64,000 bases of DNA from Microvirga lotononidis (lineage in GTDB: Bacteria > Pseudomonadota > Alphaproteobacteria > Rhizobiales > Beijerinckiaceae). Below the pieces are notes generated by a model. That model made no database searches and was not told the DNA's origin. It saw nothing but the letters and a program-made list of their open reading frames with translations. Position numbers and translations under genes: made by a program. Shown here piece after piece: positions 46,678-57,094 of the stretch (positions are counted from its first letter, which is position 1; each line of letters begins with the position of its first letter). Location of the stretch: NCBI RefSeq assembly GCF_034627025.1, contig NZ_CP141049.1, positions 806,001 to 870,000 of the forward strand, given 5' to 3'.

Positions 46678-47151
46678 CTAGGCCAGCTTCGTGATGTCAC
46701 TGCAATTCAAGTCAGCGAGGATGTCGGCAATCATTTTCCGACCGAGCTGCAGATCGGGTGCGATCTCGGCCAGCGGCACCAGAACGAAGGCGCGCTCCGC
46801 CAGATACGGATGGGGAAGCGTCAGGCTGGGGGTGTTCACCTCAAGATCATCGTAGGTGAGAATATCGACGTCGATCACCCGAGGTCCCCACTTGACCTCG
46901 CGAACCCGCCCCAACTCCTGCTCCACCCGAAGGCACAGGGCCAGGAGGTCATGCGGCGCGAGCTCGGTTTCAGCAACGGCGCAGGCATTCACAAACCAGT
47001 CCTGAGCAACAGGTCCCCACGGCTCTGTGCGATAGTCTGCAGAGCGGGTGAGAATTCTTGCCCCACCCGCGTCAAGAGCTGACAGCACCTTGGCGATATT
47101 GCCGCGCTTGTCGCCGAGATTGCTGCCGAGGCTGAGCGTGACCCTAGCCAT
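46678..47151 (-). CDS. folK: 2-amino-4-hydroxy-6-hydroxymethyldihydropteridine pyrophosphokinase
   Basis: 157 residues. HPPK motifs: VTLSLGSNLGDKRGNIAKVL, YRTEPWGPVAQDWFVNACAV, and LGRVREVKWGPRVIDVDILT with the ATP and Mg binding residues of DxD, then LPHPYLAERAFVLVPLAEIA. It transfers pyrophosphate from ATP to hydroxymethyl-dihydropterin. Last gene of the folP-folB-folK operon; its ATG overlaps the folB stop by 8 nt. Intact. Confidence 0.95.
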   Translation of the reverse strand: MARVTLSLGSNLGDKRGNIAKVLSALDAGGARILTRSADYRTEPWGPVAQDWFVNACAVAETELAPHDLLALCLRVEQELGRVREVKWGPRVIDVDILTYDDLEVNTPSLTLPHPYLAERAFVLVPLAEIAPDLQLGRKMIADILADLNCSDITKLA

Positions 47152-47512
47152 CGCGCGACCGCCTGATCTCGACGCTCACACCATCGAGGATGAACGGAAT
47201 CGGCGCCTCAGGCTTCTCGACCCGGACCGTCACGGCCGCCACCGGCGGGAAGTCGTCGAGCACGCTGGTGGCGATCACCTCGGCAAGGCCCTCAATGGTA
47301 TGGAAGCGACGCGTCGTGCCGATCTCGTGAACGAGCTTGGCCAAGCTCGCGTAGCAGACGGTCTGTCGGTAATCATCGGCCTGCCCGGCCGGCTTCAGGT
47401 CGAGCGAGCAGATCACGCTGACGTAAAACCGCTGTCCCAGACGGGCCTCTTCGGCATGAACGCCATGATGGGCGTACAGCGCCAGACGGGAGACTGTGAT
47501 CGTGTCGCTCAC
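47144..47512 (-). CDS. folB: Dihydroneopterin aldolase
   Basis: 122 residues, normal length. VSRLALYAHHGVHAEEARLG (catalytic and pterin-binding start), YVSVICSLDLKPAGQADDYR, VCYASLAKLVHEIGTTRRFH with IEGLAEVIATSVLDDFP, and VRVEKPEAPIPFILDGVSV with the catalytic Lys. It converts dihydroneopterin to hydroxymethyl-dihydropterin. Overlaps folP (ATGA) and folK. Intact. Confidence 0.95.
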   Translation of the reverse strand: MSDTITVSRLALYAHHGVHAEEARLGQRFYVSVICSLDLKPAGQADDYRQTVCYASLAKLVHEIGTTRRFHTIEGLAEVIATSVLDDFPPVAAVTVRVEKPEAPIPFILDGVSVEIRRSRDG

Positions 47513-48324
47513 GGCAGGGTCCTCAGCAAGATATCGGCCACGCGGCAGGCCTCGACGTGAGCCTTGACGTCATGGACGCGAACGATGTCGGCACCCCGGC
47601 TCACGGCGGCCAGATGCGCTCCCAAGGTGCCAAAGAGCCGGTCTCGTGGGGGGACTTGCGGATCGTAAAAGCGGCCCAGGACCGATTTGCGGGAGGCTCC
47701 CACGAGCACGGGGAAGCCCAGTGTCTTCAGCTCCGGCAGGCGGCGCAGCGCCTCCAGGTTCTGGTCGGCCGTCTTGCCGAAGCCAATGCCGGGATCAAGG
47801 ATCAAACGTGCATCCGGAATGCCGGCTTGGCGGGCGTGAGTAAGGGAATGCTCAAAGAAATGCAGCATGTCGGCCATGATGTCGAGCGAAGCATCGACCT
47901 CTGCGCGATTGTGCATCACGATTGCGAAAGCATCATGTTCCGCCACGACTGCCGGCATGTCGGGATCGCGCTGGAATCCCCAGATGTCGTTGACGATCCT
48001 CGCTCCCGCCCTAAGGGCAGCCTGGGCTGTCAACGCCCGATAGGTGTCGATGGAGATCGGCACATTCAGGATCTGCGCAAGCTCACGAATAATCGGGATG
48101 ACGCGCCGCTGCTCCTCATCGGCCCCCACGGGCATATGCCCCGGCCGCGTGGACTCCCCGCCGACATCAATGATGTCAGCGCCCGCCTGCTCCATGTCAT
48201 GGGCATGTGCAACGGCAACGGCAGGGTCCCGGAAAAGGCCGCCGTCGGAGAACGAGTCGGGCGTGACGTTCAGGACACCCATGATCAAGGTGCGTGTGCC
48301 GAGTTCTTTCAGGATCGCTGTCAT
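47509..48324 (-). CDS. folP: Dihydropteroate synthase
   Basis: 271 residues. Signatures MGVLNVTPDSFSDGG, ADIIDVGGESTRPGHMPVGA, VPISIDTYRALTAQAALRAG, IVNDIWGFQRDP, LILDPGIGFGKTADQNLEAL and VGASRKSVLGRF are all present. It joins p-aminobenzoate to the pterin pyrophosphate to give dihydropteroate. First gene of the folP-folB-folK operon, transcribed towards the pab genes. It is the sulfonamide target, and this copy appears intact and ordinary. Confidence 0.95.
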   Translation of the reverse strand: MTAILKELGTRTLIMGVLNVTPDSFSDGGLFRDPAVAVAHAHDMEQAGADIIDVGGESTRPGHMPVGADEEQRRVIPIIRELAQILNVPISIDTYRALTAQAALRAGARIVNDIWGFQRDPDMPAVVAEHDAFAIVMHNRAEVDASLDIMADMLHFFEHSLTHARQAGIPDARLILDPGIGFGKTADQNLEALRRLPELKTLGFPVLVGASRKSVLGRFYDPQVPPRDRLFGTLGAHLAAVSRGADIVRVHDVKAHVEACRVADILLRTLP

Positions 48325-48652
48325 GGCTCACTTCAGATCAGGACGGGTCTCCTTCTGTCGCGGTTTGCGCCAGAAGTCGAGCTTTGGTTGATAGGAGGGC
48401 CAAGAGGCACTGCTCGAAGCCAGCCGCAATTTCAGTCCACCCTCGGCTTCGGTGCTTGAGCAGATCAGGCTACTCTATCCCTCCTGCTGACAAGCCATGG
48501 CGGCTCTGAGGAAGCGTGTGATGGAATGCATTCTTATTGACACCTGCATGTCTATTATCGTTTATGCCGCGCAGAACCGGTTGGGTGAGCGCTTGGTAGA
48601 GCCGCGCGTTCACAGGTCCATCCACTTCACGTTCATCGGCACGTGAGCCGAT
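48325..48652. other. Intergenic region between folP and the preQ1 leader
   Basis: No ORF with a domain. Divergent promoters for folP and the que genes must lie here. Near 48634-48650 a CGGC-ACGTGA-GCCG hairpin precedes the aptamer; a related hairpin precedes the defective leader at 39.58 kb. Confidence 0.5.
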
Positions 48653-48684
48653 CCGGTCGCAGCCTACCCGGTCAAAACAAGGAG
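48653..48684 (+). promoter_or_regulatory. preQ1 class I riboswitch
   Basis: The compact aptamer has P1 as CCGG/CCGG (48653-48656 and 48668-48671), the loop TCGCAGCCTAC and the A-rich tail TCAAAACAAGGAG. It closely follows the known preQ1-I type in which GGTCGCAG, ACCC and ACAAAACAAGG occur in this order (as in the Thermoanaerobacter example). The tail contains the ribosome site AAGGAG of GTG 48690, and AGG can pair with CCT of the loop, so ligand binding should block translation. Known ligands are preQ1 and preQ0, matching the queuosine genes downstream. Confidence 0.9.
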
Positions 48685-48689
48685 CTCTG

Positions 48690-48857
48690 GTGAACACCTT
48701 CGTCATCTGTTCCGGCGGATTGGACTCCGTCACGCTCGCGCACAAATCCGCCGCAGAGCGAACCCTCACGCGCCTCAGCTTGTCTCACGCCATCGTCGGT
48801 ATCTCCACCGTAGGACGCCTCCCGACCAGATCGGCGCCGACTATAGGTGCAGCGTAA
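48690..48857 (+). pseudogene. queC N-terminal remnant (copy 2), now a 55-codon leader ORF
   Basis: GTG 48690 encodes VNTFVICSGGLDSVTLAHKS followed by AAERTLTRL, a rhizobial-type QueC start with intact SGGLDS, then unrelated residues to TAA 48855-48857, directly next to the queE ATG. It cannot be an enzyme. Because its ribosome site is inside the riboswitch and its stop touches queE, its translation could carry preQ1 control to queE. Confidence 0.85.
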
Positions 48858-49490
48858 ATGAGCTACGCCGTCAAAGAGATCTTCCTGACGCTTCAGGGCG
48901 AAGGCGCCCAAGCCGGACGAACCGCCGTCTTCTGCCGCTTTGCCGGGTGCAATCTCTGGTCAGGACGAGAGAGCGACAGGGCCGCGGCGGCTCGCCGGTT
49001 CTGCGACACGGACTTCGTGGGCACCGACGGGACCTTCGGCGGACGCCATGCCACCGCCGCCGACCTGTGCGACCGCATTGAGGAGCAATGGGGCCCTGGG
49101 ACTGATCACCGGCTTGTGGTGCTGACAGGCGGAGAACCGCTGCTCCAGGTCGATTCCGCTCTCATCGATGAACTGCACCGCCGCTCCTTCACGATCGCAG
49201 TCGAAACAAACGGCACCATTGAGCCCCCACCGGGGCTCGACTGGATTTGCGTCAGCCCGAAAGGAAGCGCCGACCTCAAGATCCGGGCCGGCCATGAGCT
49301 GAAGCTGGTCTATCCGCAAGAGGATGCCCCGCCCGAGCGGTTTGCCTCGTTAGCCTTCGAGCGGTTCTCGCTTCAGCCGATGGATGGACCGGATCAGGTC
49401 GCGAACACGGCGCTGGCCGTCGAATATTGCCTGGCTCACCCGCAATGGCGGTTGAGCCTCCAAGCCCATAAGTACTTAGGAATCCGCTGA
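48858..49490 (+). CDS. queE: 7-carboxy-7-deazaguanine synthase, missing one cluster cysteine
   Basis: 210 residues. Radical-SAM enzyme of the proteobacterial QueE type: VKEIFLTLQGEGAQAGRTAV, FCRFAGCNLWSGRESDR, FCDTDFVGTDG, VVLTGGEPLLQVD, VETNGTIEPPPGLDWICVSP and LQAHKYLGI. It makes CDG from 6-carboxytetrahydropterin. The family has CX14CX2C; here the sequence is C-(14)-R-RF-C, so the middle cluster Cys is Arg (CGC; one transition from TGC). The [4Fe-4S] cluster would lack a ligand, so activity is doubtful. The TAA of queC' abuts its ATG; it overlaps the queD start. Confidence 0.9.
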   Translation: MSYAVKEIFLTLQGEGAQAGRTAVFCRFAGCNLWSGRESDRAAAARRFCDTDFVGTDGTFGGRHATAADLCDRIEEQWGPGTDHRLVVLTGGEPLLQVDSALIDELHRRSFTIAVETNGTIEPPPGLDWICVSPKGSADLKIRAGHELKLVYPQEDAPPERFASLAFERFSLQPMDGPDQVANTALAVEYCLAHPQWRLSLQAHKYLGIR

Positions 49491-49867
49491 TGTGGGAACT
49501 CACCAAGTCGTTTAACTTCGAAGCCGCCCATACGCTGACCGGCACCACGCTCGGACCTGCCAGCGAGGAGATCCATGGCCATTCCTTCCGGGCCGAGGTC
49601 GCCGTGCGCGGACTGCCCGATCCCGAAACGGGCATGCTGATTGATCTTGGCCTGCTCGAGGGCAAGCTCGCAGAGATGCGCCGGACGCTCGATCACAAGT
49701 TCCTCAACCGCATCGAGGGGCTGGAGCGGCCGACTTTGGAGAACATCACCCGGTTCATTTTCGAGCGGGTCCAGCCTATCGGACCGATCGCCAGGGTGAC
49801 GATCTACCGCGATAGCTGCGGCGAAACCTGCACCTACTATGCGCCGGCTGACCATGAACGCCGCTGA
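49490..49867 (+). CDS. queD: 6-carboxytetrahydropterin synthase
   Basis: 125 residues. PTPS fold: [20 protein letters not shown] with the first zinc His, [16 protein letters not shown] (HGHS zinc site), [27 protein letters not shown] and [15 protein letters not shown]. The second start base overlaps the end of queE. It converts dihydroneopterin triphosphate to 6-carboxytetrahydropterin, using the same GTP-derived pool as the folate genes next door. Intact. Confidence 0.9.
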   Translation: MWELTKSFNFEAAHTLTGTTLGPASEEIHGHSFRAEVAVRGLPDPETGMLIDLGLLEGKLAEMRRTLDHKFLNRIEGLERPTLENITRFIFERVQPIGPIARVTIYRDSCGETCTYYAPADHERR

Positions 49868-50567
49868 GTCCTCCGCTCTCGTGGTCTTTTCGGGCGGACA
49901 GGACTCGACTACCTGTCTGGCCTGGGCGCTGTCGCGCTACGAGCGGGTCGGGACCATCGGATTCTCGTATGGTCAACGCCACGCCGTCGAAATGGACTGT
50001 CGGGAGCCAATCCGGCAGGCGCTTGCCAGTCTGTCGCCGCTCTGGGCCAGCCGCCTCGGACCGGACCGGGTGATCCCGCTCGACGTGCTGGGCGAGGTGA
50101 GTGTGAGCGCGTTGACGGCGGACCTGCCAGTGGCCAGCAGCCGGGCGGATGGCCTGCCGGCGACCTTCGTGCCCGGGCGCAATCTGGTGTTTCTCACCTT
50201 TGCGGCGATCGTCGCCTTCCAGCGCGGCCTCAAGCGCGTGGTGACGGGCGTCTGTGAGACGGACTTCAGCGGCTATCCCGATTGCCGCGACGACACGATC
50301 AAGGCGCTCCAGACCGCGCTCAACCTCGGCATGAGCGCGCGGCTGGTGCTCGAGACGCCGCTGATGTGGATCGACAAGGCCGAAACCTGGGCCTTGGCCG
50401 AGACCTTGGGCGGGGACGCGCTCGTCGAACTGATCGTGCAGGAGACGCATACCTGCTACAACGGGGATCGCGGCATCCGGCACGACTGGGGCTTTGGTTG
50501 TGGCGAGTGCGACGCCTGTCGGTTGCGGTCAGCGGGATGGCAGCGTTACACCCAAGTGCGGAGCTGA
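49854..50567 (+). CDS. queC: 7-cyano-7-deazaguanine synthase
   Basis: 237 residues from ATG 49854 ([20 protein letters not shown]); an upstream start would overlap queD further. PP-loop [64 protein letters not shown], and the zinc motif [11 protein letters not shown] with the preceding TCYNG. It makes preQ0 from CDG, ammonia and ATP. It belongs to a QueC type with SGGQDST, different from the two remnants (SGGLDSVTLAHK). Intact. Confidence 0.95.
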   Translation: MNAAESSALVVFSGGQDSTTCLAWALSRYERVGTIGFSYGQRHAVEMDCREPIRQALASLSPLWASRLGPDRVIPLDVLGEVSVSALTADLPVASSRADGLPATFVPGRNLVFLTFAAIVAFQRGLKRVVTGVCETDFSGYPDCRDDTIKALQTALNLGMSARLVLETPLMWIDKAETWALAETLGGDALVELIVQETHTCYNGDRGIRHDWGFGCGECDACRLRSAGWQRYTQVRS

Positions 50568-50884
50568 CGAGTCTGGAGCTGAATCATGAGGAGGATTATG
50601 GGGAGGCATGTGATGCCGTGTGCCCCATCTCGACGGTTCCATTGGAGACCGTATCAAGCACCGCAACCGGCGGCACGATCTCGCCTGTAGCAAAAAGGTG
50701 GATCTGAAGTCGGCCGCCGCTCATCGCATTGATGCGCTCGGTGATCGGGTGCGCAGAGATTCCGAGGCCGGTGCGGTTCTTTGGTCACGAGGTGAACCAT
50801 GCGCTAGCGCAGGGGCTGAGCGCGAACGACAGTCAGGGCGGCAAGAGCCGAGGCACCAATGCCAAGCGCCGCACGGCGTGATGC
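50568..50884. other. Gap between queC and thiD without a recognisable gene
   Basis: 317 bp. Frames here give no known domain, and no terminator or RNA was recognised. The queC and thiD genes converge on it. Confidence 0.5.
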
Positions 50885-51685
50885 TTAGGACCGCTTGGCA
50901 TGGAAGTGATGCACGGGTCCGTGCCCGCGCCCGATCTGGAGTTGGTCGGAAGCACCGATGGCGGCACTGATGAAGCTCTTCCCGGCTTCAACTGCATCAT
51001 TGAGCGACAGGCCTTTGGCAAGCCCGGCTGCAATGGCCGAGGACAGGGTGCAGCCGGTGCCATGCGTGTTGCGCGTGGTGATGCGAGACGCCGCAAAGCG
51101 CCATATGCCCTGCTGATCCATGAGAATGTCGGTGCTCTCCAGTCCCATGCCGTGGCCGCCTTTTACCAGGACGGCTCTAGGGCCTAGCGCCAGGATGCGC
51201 TTGGCCTGGCGGCACATGGACTGCTCGTCCTGAGCCGACGGCTCGTCGAGGAGCGCCGCAGCCTCCGGAAGATTTGGCGTGACGAGCAGCGCCATGGGGA
51301 GCAACACGCGGCGCAGCGCGTCAATGGCCCTCGGCACGAGCAAGCGATCGCCACTTGCCGCCACCATCACGGGATCGAGTACGATCCGCGCCGCCCTGTA
51401 ACGCACAAGCCCTTCCGCCACAGCGTCGACGACAGCAGGTTGTGACAGCATGCCGACCTTCACCGCGTTGACGGTGAGATCGGAAAAGACGCTGTCGATC
51501 TGCTGTGTGACGAACTGAGGAGGAACATCGTGAATGCTCTGAACACCAGTCGTGTTCTGGGCTGTGAGCGCGGTGATCACGCTCGCACCATAGACGCCGA
51601 GGGCCGAGAAGGTCTTGAGGTCTGCCTGGATGCCGGCGCCACCGCCTGAATCCGAGCCCGCGATCGTGACGGCGATGGTGGTCAT
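50885..51685 (-). CDS. thiD: Hydroxymethylpyrimidine/phosphomethylpyrimidine kinase
   Basis: 266 residues. Ribokinase-like Thi[91 protein letters not shown] and the anion hole [20 protein letters not shown]. It phosphorylates HMP and HMP-P to HMP-PP. It overlaps the upstream thiM (ATGA) and so shares its TPP riboswitch. Intact. Confidence 0.95.
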   Translation of the reverse strand: MTTIAVTIAGSDSGGGAGIQADLKTFSALGVYGASVITALTAQNTTGVQSIHDVPPQFVTQQIDSVFSDLTVNAVKVGMLSQPAVVDAVAEGLVRYRAARIVLDPVMVAASGDRLLVPRAIDALRRVLLPMALLVTPNLPEAAALLDEPSAQDEQSMCRQAKRILALGPRAVLVKGGHGMGLESTDILMDQQGIWRFAASRITTRNTHGTGCTLSSAIAAGLAKGLSLNDAVEAGKSFISAAIGASDQLQIGRGHGPVHHFHAKRS

Positions 51686-52338
51686 GCCAGAACACCCCGC
51701 GATATCAGACCCTGATCCGCCCTATGCCGTAGCCGGCGCTTCAAGTGGCTGCCATGCAGGAAACCAAGTGCTGCGCCGAGGGTGGTTCTGGCGCATCCCG
51801 TGGCATTCACTCGGATCATCAGCGGATGACTGTTCTCGACGCGAATGATGGGGACGCGATCCGTCATCCAGCCCACCGCGCCAATCAGGGCCGCGATAGT
51901 ATCGTGAGCCTTCGCGAAGGCCTGCACCGTTTCAGGTGTCGCGTCCTCTCCCGCGAGAGCCGAAAGCTCGCCTGCATCGGAGCGCAGGACATGCGACCTG
52001 CCCGTAAGGCCGGAGTGAGCAGATTCCAGGCGGGGTGGGGAGGCTTCGATAAAGTCGGAATTGAGGATCCAGGGCTTGGCGTGCGCGCGATCAGCCGCGA
52101 TAGCCTTCGGGACCGCTGCACGACGCTTGCTGTCGAGCCTGCCGAGATTGGCGAGCAGCGCGGGGATCAGTGAGCGAATGCCGCCTGCGTCCAGCAAAAA
52201 GTAAAACGTAAAGGTTCGCGCCGCAGCATTGGTGATCGCATGGACGCGTGTGCGCTGACCGCGAAGGCGGCTGAGCAGATGCCCGGCCACTTCTCGAAGA
52301 CAAAAAGCATCCGATCCAAACGCTGGTGTACTCGCCAT
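51682..52338 (-). pseudogene. thiM: Hydroxyethylthiazole kinase, degenerate
   Basis: 218 codons against about 260 in the family. Recognisable blocks are VHAITNAAARTFTFYFLLDA, LLANLGRLDSKRRAAVPKAI, KPWILNSDFIEASPPRLESA, DAGELSALAGEDATPETV and [16 protein letters not shown]. About 25 residues are missing between LLDAG and LLANLG, and the C-terminal 50 or so after the GCxxT anion-hole region are lost or altered. It is open and could be translated, but is unlikely to salvage thiazole. It lies directly behind a TPP riboswitch. Confidence 0.65.
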
Positions 52339-52344
52339 CTCGCA

Positions 52345-52425
52345 ATCCCTCCGCCAGCATAATCCGGATCAGGTTCGATGGGTTGATCGAGAAGACCTCT
52401 CAGCCCGAGCGGGCACCCCAAGGAG
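52345..52425 (-). promoter_or_regulatory. TPP riboswitch upstream of thiM-thiD
   Basis: On the reverse strand the THI-box elements occur in order: GGGGTGCCC, GGGCTGAGAGG, then GAACCTGATCCGGATTATGC and GGCGGAGGGA. The GGAGGGA strand lies 7 nt before the thiM ATG, so the 3' strand of the closing helix is also the ribosome site; TPP binding should block translation initiation. Confidence 0.95.
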
Positions 52426-52518
52426 ATGCTGCCGTGATAATTCCTTGGTTCTCCTTTTGCAAGAACCAATCTGTTCAGCTCTTGACAGCCGAGACCACGT
52501 CCACGAGGATAGCATCCG

Positions 52519-52612
52519 TTCCGAGGGGAGCCCTGTGAGGGGCTGAGAGTCGGCTGATCCGCCGTGACCCTTGAACCTGATCCGGGTCGTACCGGCGGAG
52601 GGACTGGAACTA
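52519..52612 (+). promoter_or_regulatory. TPP riboswitch upstream of thiC
   Basis: GAGGGGAGCCC, GGGGCTGAGAG, TTGAACCTGATCCGGGTCG and GGCGGAGGGA follow the TPP aptamer consensus. It is about 70 nt before the thiC start, leaving room for an expression platform. It is back to back with the thiM riboswitch, separated by about 95 bp that must hold both promoters. Confidence 0.95.
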
Positions 52613-52623
52613 TCGAGCAATGA

Positions 52624-54531
<1,908 letters not shown>

Positions 54532-54535
54532 CGGC

Positions 54536-55495
54536 ATGCGCATCCGTGTCATCGGCGCCGGTGTCGCTGGCCTGACAGCGGCACTGGAATTGGCCGAGCG
54601 CGGCGCCATGGTCGAGGTGATTGACCGTGGCCCGCATCTCGGGGCGGCCGCGTGCTCCTGGTACGCGGGCGGAATGCTTGCGCCCTGGTGTGAACGCGAG
54701 AGCGCAGATCCGGTCGTGGCGGAACTGGGCCATCGTGCGATCGACTGGTGGCTGCGGCGCTTCCCCGGGACTGCGCGCAAGGGTACGTTGGTGGTCGCAC
54801 AGCCGCGCGACGTAGGCGACCTCGCTCACTTTGCGCGCAGGACGGAGCGCTTTGACTGGGTCGATGGCGCCCGGATTGCCGAGATCGAGCCTGATCTGAA
54901 AGGACGGTTCCACAAAGGCCTGTTCTTCGCGGACGAAGCACACCTTGATCCCCGCAGCGCGCTGACCGCACTCGCCGCGCGTCTTACAGAGCTTGGTGTC
55001 TCTCTGCGATTCGGTGCCGAGGCTCCCATCGGGGATAATAGTGTCGACCGCATCATCGACTGTCGCGGCTTTGCCGCGCAGGGAAATCTTCCGGACTTGC
55101 GTGGCGTCAAGGGTGAGATGCTGCTTGTCAGAACACGGGAGATCTTCCTCCAACGCCCTGTTCGCCTGCTTCATCCGCGCATCCCCCTCTACATCGTGCC
55201 GCGCGCAAACGGGCTCTTCATGATTGGAGCAACGATGATCGAGAACTCAGATCGAGGTCGCGTGACAGTGCGCTCAGCGGTTGAACTCCTCAATGGAGCG
55301 TATTCTGTTCACCCGGCCTTCGGCGAGGCCGAGATTATCGAGTTTGGAGCCGATGTCAGACCCGCCTTTCCTGACAATCTGCCCGCAATCCGGGAATCTG
55401 GCCGCACGATCTCCTTCAACGGCCTGTATCGCCACGGATTTTTGCTCGCCCCCGCCTTCGCGACCTGGGTCGCCGATGCAGTCTTCCACCCTTGA
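54536..55495 (+). CDS. thiO: Glycine oxidase
   Basis: 319 residues. FAD-dependent DAO family: MRIRVIGAGVAGLTAALELA (GxGxxG), VEVIDRGPHLGAAACSWYAG with GGMLAPWCERES, DEAHLDPRSALTALAARL, DCRGFAAQ, VKGEMLLVRTREIFLQRPVR and FNGLYRHGFLLAPAFA. It oxidises glycine to dehydroglycine for thiazole formation. Starts 4 nt after thiC. Intact. Confidence 0.95.
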   Translation: MRIRVIGAGVAGLTAALELAERGAMVEVIDRGPHLGAAACSWYAGGMLAPWCERESADPVVAELGHRAIDWWLRRFPGTARKGTLVVAQPRDVGDLAHFARRTERFDWVDGARIAEIEPDLKGRFHKGLFFADEAHLDPRSALTALAARLTELGVSLRFGAEAPIGDNSVDRIIDCRGFAAQGNLPDLRGVKGEMLLVRTREIFLQRPVRLLHPRIPLYIVPRANGLFMIGATMIENSDRGRVTVRSAVELLNGAYSVHPAFGEAEIIEFGADVRPAFPDNLPAIRESGRTISFNGLYRHGFLLAPAFATWVADAVFHP

Positions 55496-55514
55496 GCGAC
55501 TTTGGAGATGACAC

Positions 55515-55712
55515 ATGAGGATTATCCTGAATGGTGAGGAGCGTGAGATTGAGGAACGGATCCTGTCGCGCGCTCTGTGTGAGCTCGAGTTCGGCGATGC
55601 CGTTGTAGCCACGGCCGTGAATGAACGGTTTGTGCCAGCGGCTCAGCGATCGGCCATCGCGCTGAACGACGGCGATCGCCTCGAGGTTCTCGCGCCCATG
55701 CAAGGAGGCTGA
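55515..55712 (+). CDS. thiS: Sulfur carrier protein ThiS
   Basis: 65 residues with the ubiquitin-like fold and a C-terminal Gly-Gly (LEVLAPMQGG) that is adenylated and thiocarboxylated. MRIILNGEEREIEERILSRA and VVATAVNERFVPAAQRSAIA are typical. Sits between thiO and thiG, spacing 19 nt and 3 nt. Confidence 0.95.
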   Translation: MRIILNGEEREIEERILSRALCELEFGDAVVATAVNERFVPAAQRSAIALNDGDRLEVLAPMQGG

Positions 55713-55715
55713 GGC

Positions 55716-56486
55716 ATGCTGTTGTATGATGTCGAACTTGCGTCGCCTTTGATGCTGGGAACCGCCCAGTATCCATCCCCAGCCATCCTGGCAGCGGCTG
55801 TCCAAGCCTCGGGGGCGGAGGTGGTGACCGTGTCACTCCGGCGCGAGGCGGGTGGCACTCAGGCCGGACAGGCCTTCTGGTCGATCATCCGTGATCTCGG
55901 CACACGCGTTCTGCCCAATACAGCTGGATGCCGCACGGTCAAGGAGGCAGTCACGACGGCCCATATGGCCCGGGAGATGTTCGGGACGCCGTGGGTCAAA
56001 CTCGAGCTGATCGGGGAGGAGGACACGCTCCAGCCGGACGTCTTCGGCCTAGTCGACGCTGCGCGCATTCTGACCGAAGAGGGCTTCCAGGTCTTTCCGT
56101 ATACGACGGAGGATCTCGTTGTGGCCGAACGCCTGCTCGCGGCGGGATGTCGGGTTCTGATGCCTTGGGGCGCACCGATTGGCTCAGGCAGAGGTCTCAA
56201 TAACGTCTTCGGGTTGAAGATGCTCCGGGCCCACTTTCCCGACGTGCCGCTTGTGGTCGACGCCGGGATTGGCCTGCCCTCACACGCGGCTGCCGCCATG
56301 GAGCTTGGGTTCGACGCGGTTCTTCTGAACACCGCGGTTGCCAGGGCCGGTGATCCAGTCGGGATGGCCAAGGCTTTCGCCCTGGCGGTTGAGGCTGGCC
56401 GGCTGGCACGGCACGCTATTCCGATGGAGCCGCGGGAGATGGCGAGCCCGTCGACCCCGGTTCTGGGCAGGGCGATGCTGACATGA
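55716..56486 (+). CDS. thiG: Thiazole synthase
   Basis: 256 residues, TIM barrel: [69 protein letters not shown] (active-site Lys), [19 protein letters not shown] and [20 protein letters not shown] with [20 protein letters not shown]. It forms the thiazole phosphate from DXP, dehydroglycine and ThiS thiocarboxylate. Overlaps thiE (ATGA). Intact. Confidence 0.95.
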   Translation: MLLYDVELASPLMLGTAQYPSPAILAAAVQASGAEVVTVSLRREAGGTQAGQAFWSIIRDLGTRVLPNTAGCRTVKEAVTTAHMAREMFGTPWVKLELIGEEDTLQPDVFGLVDAARILTEEGFQVFPYTTEDLVVAERLLAAGCRVLMPWGAPIGSGRGLNNVFGLKMLRAHFPDVPLVVDAGIGLPSHAAAAMELGFDAVLLNTAVARAGDPVGMAKAFALAVEAGRLARHAIPMEPREMASPSTPVLGRAMLT

Positions 56487-57094
56487 CGCTCGTGCTCGAT
56501 CCCTTCTATCTCATTGTCGACAACGCGGCTTGGGTGCGGCGCCTGGTACCGCTCGGCGTGAAACTCATTCAACTTCGCATCAAGGGCGAGCCCGATGCCG
56601 CGATCGCACGTCAGATTCGAGAGGCTAAGATCTGCTGCGAGCAGCATGGCGCTCACCTCGTGGTCAACGATTACTGGCGGCTCGCCATTGCGGAGGGCTG
56701 CACCTTCGTTCACCTCGGGCAGGAAGACCTCGCGGGCGCGGATCTGGCGGCCATTCGAGCGGCCGGGATCCGGCTGGGTGTCAGTACGCATGATCACATC
56801 GAACTCGATCAGGCACTCTCCGTTGCGCCGGACTACGTGGCTCTGGGACCGATCTATCCGACCGTCCTGAAGCAGATGCCCTGGAATCCCCAAGGCTTGA
56901 GCCGCATCACGGAGTGGAAGCAGCTCATTGGCGAGATCCCACTCGTTGCCATCGGTGGTCTGACCATCGACCGCATCCCAGGGGTGCTGGCTGCGGGCGC
57001 CGACAGTGCGGCGGTGGTGACGGACATTCTCCGGCACCCGGACCCGGAGCACCAAACCCGCCGTTGGATGGCAGTCACGAGTGCCATAGTATGA
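56483..57094 (+). CDS. thiE: Thiamine-phosphate synthase
   Basis: 203 residues: [113 protein letters not shown] and [20 protein letters not shown] with DSAAVVTDI. It couples HMP-PP to thiazole phosphate. Overlaps thiF by 4 nt. Intact. Confidence 0.95.
   Translation: MTLVLDPFYLIVDNAAWVRRLVPLGVKLIQLRIKGEPDAAIARQIREAKICCEQHGAHLVVNDYWRLAIAEGCTFVHLGQEDLAGADLAAIRAAGIRLGVSTHDHIELDQALSVAPDYVALGPIYPTVLKQMPWNPQGLSRITEWKQLIGEIPLVAIGGLTIDRIPGVLAAGADSAAVVTDILRHPDPEHQTRRWMAVTSAIV

Noticed and set aside
50568..50884. Possible coding frame between queC and thiD
   Set aside because: No start site, domain or conservation signal is visible; left as an unannotated gap.
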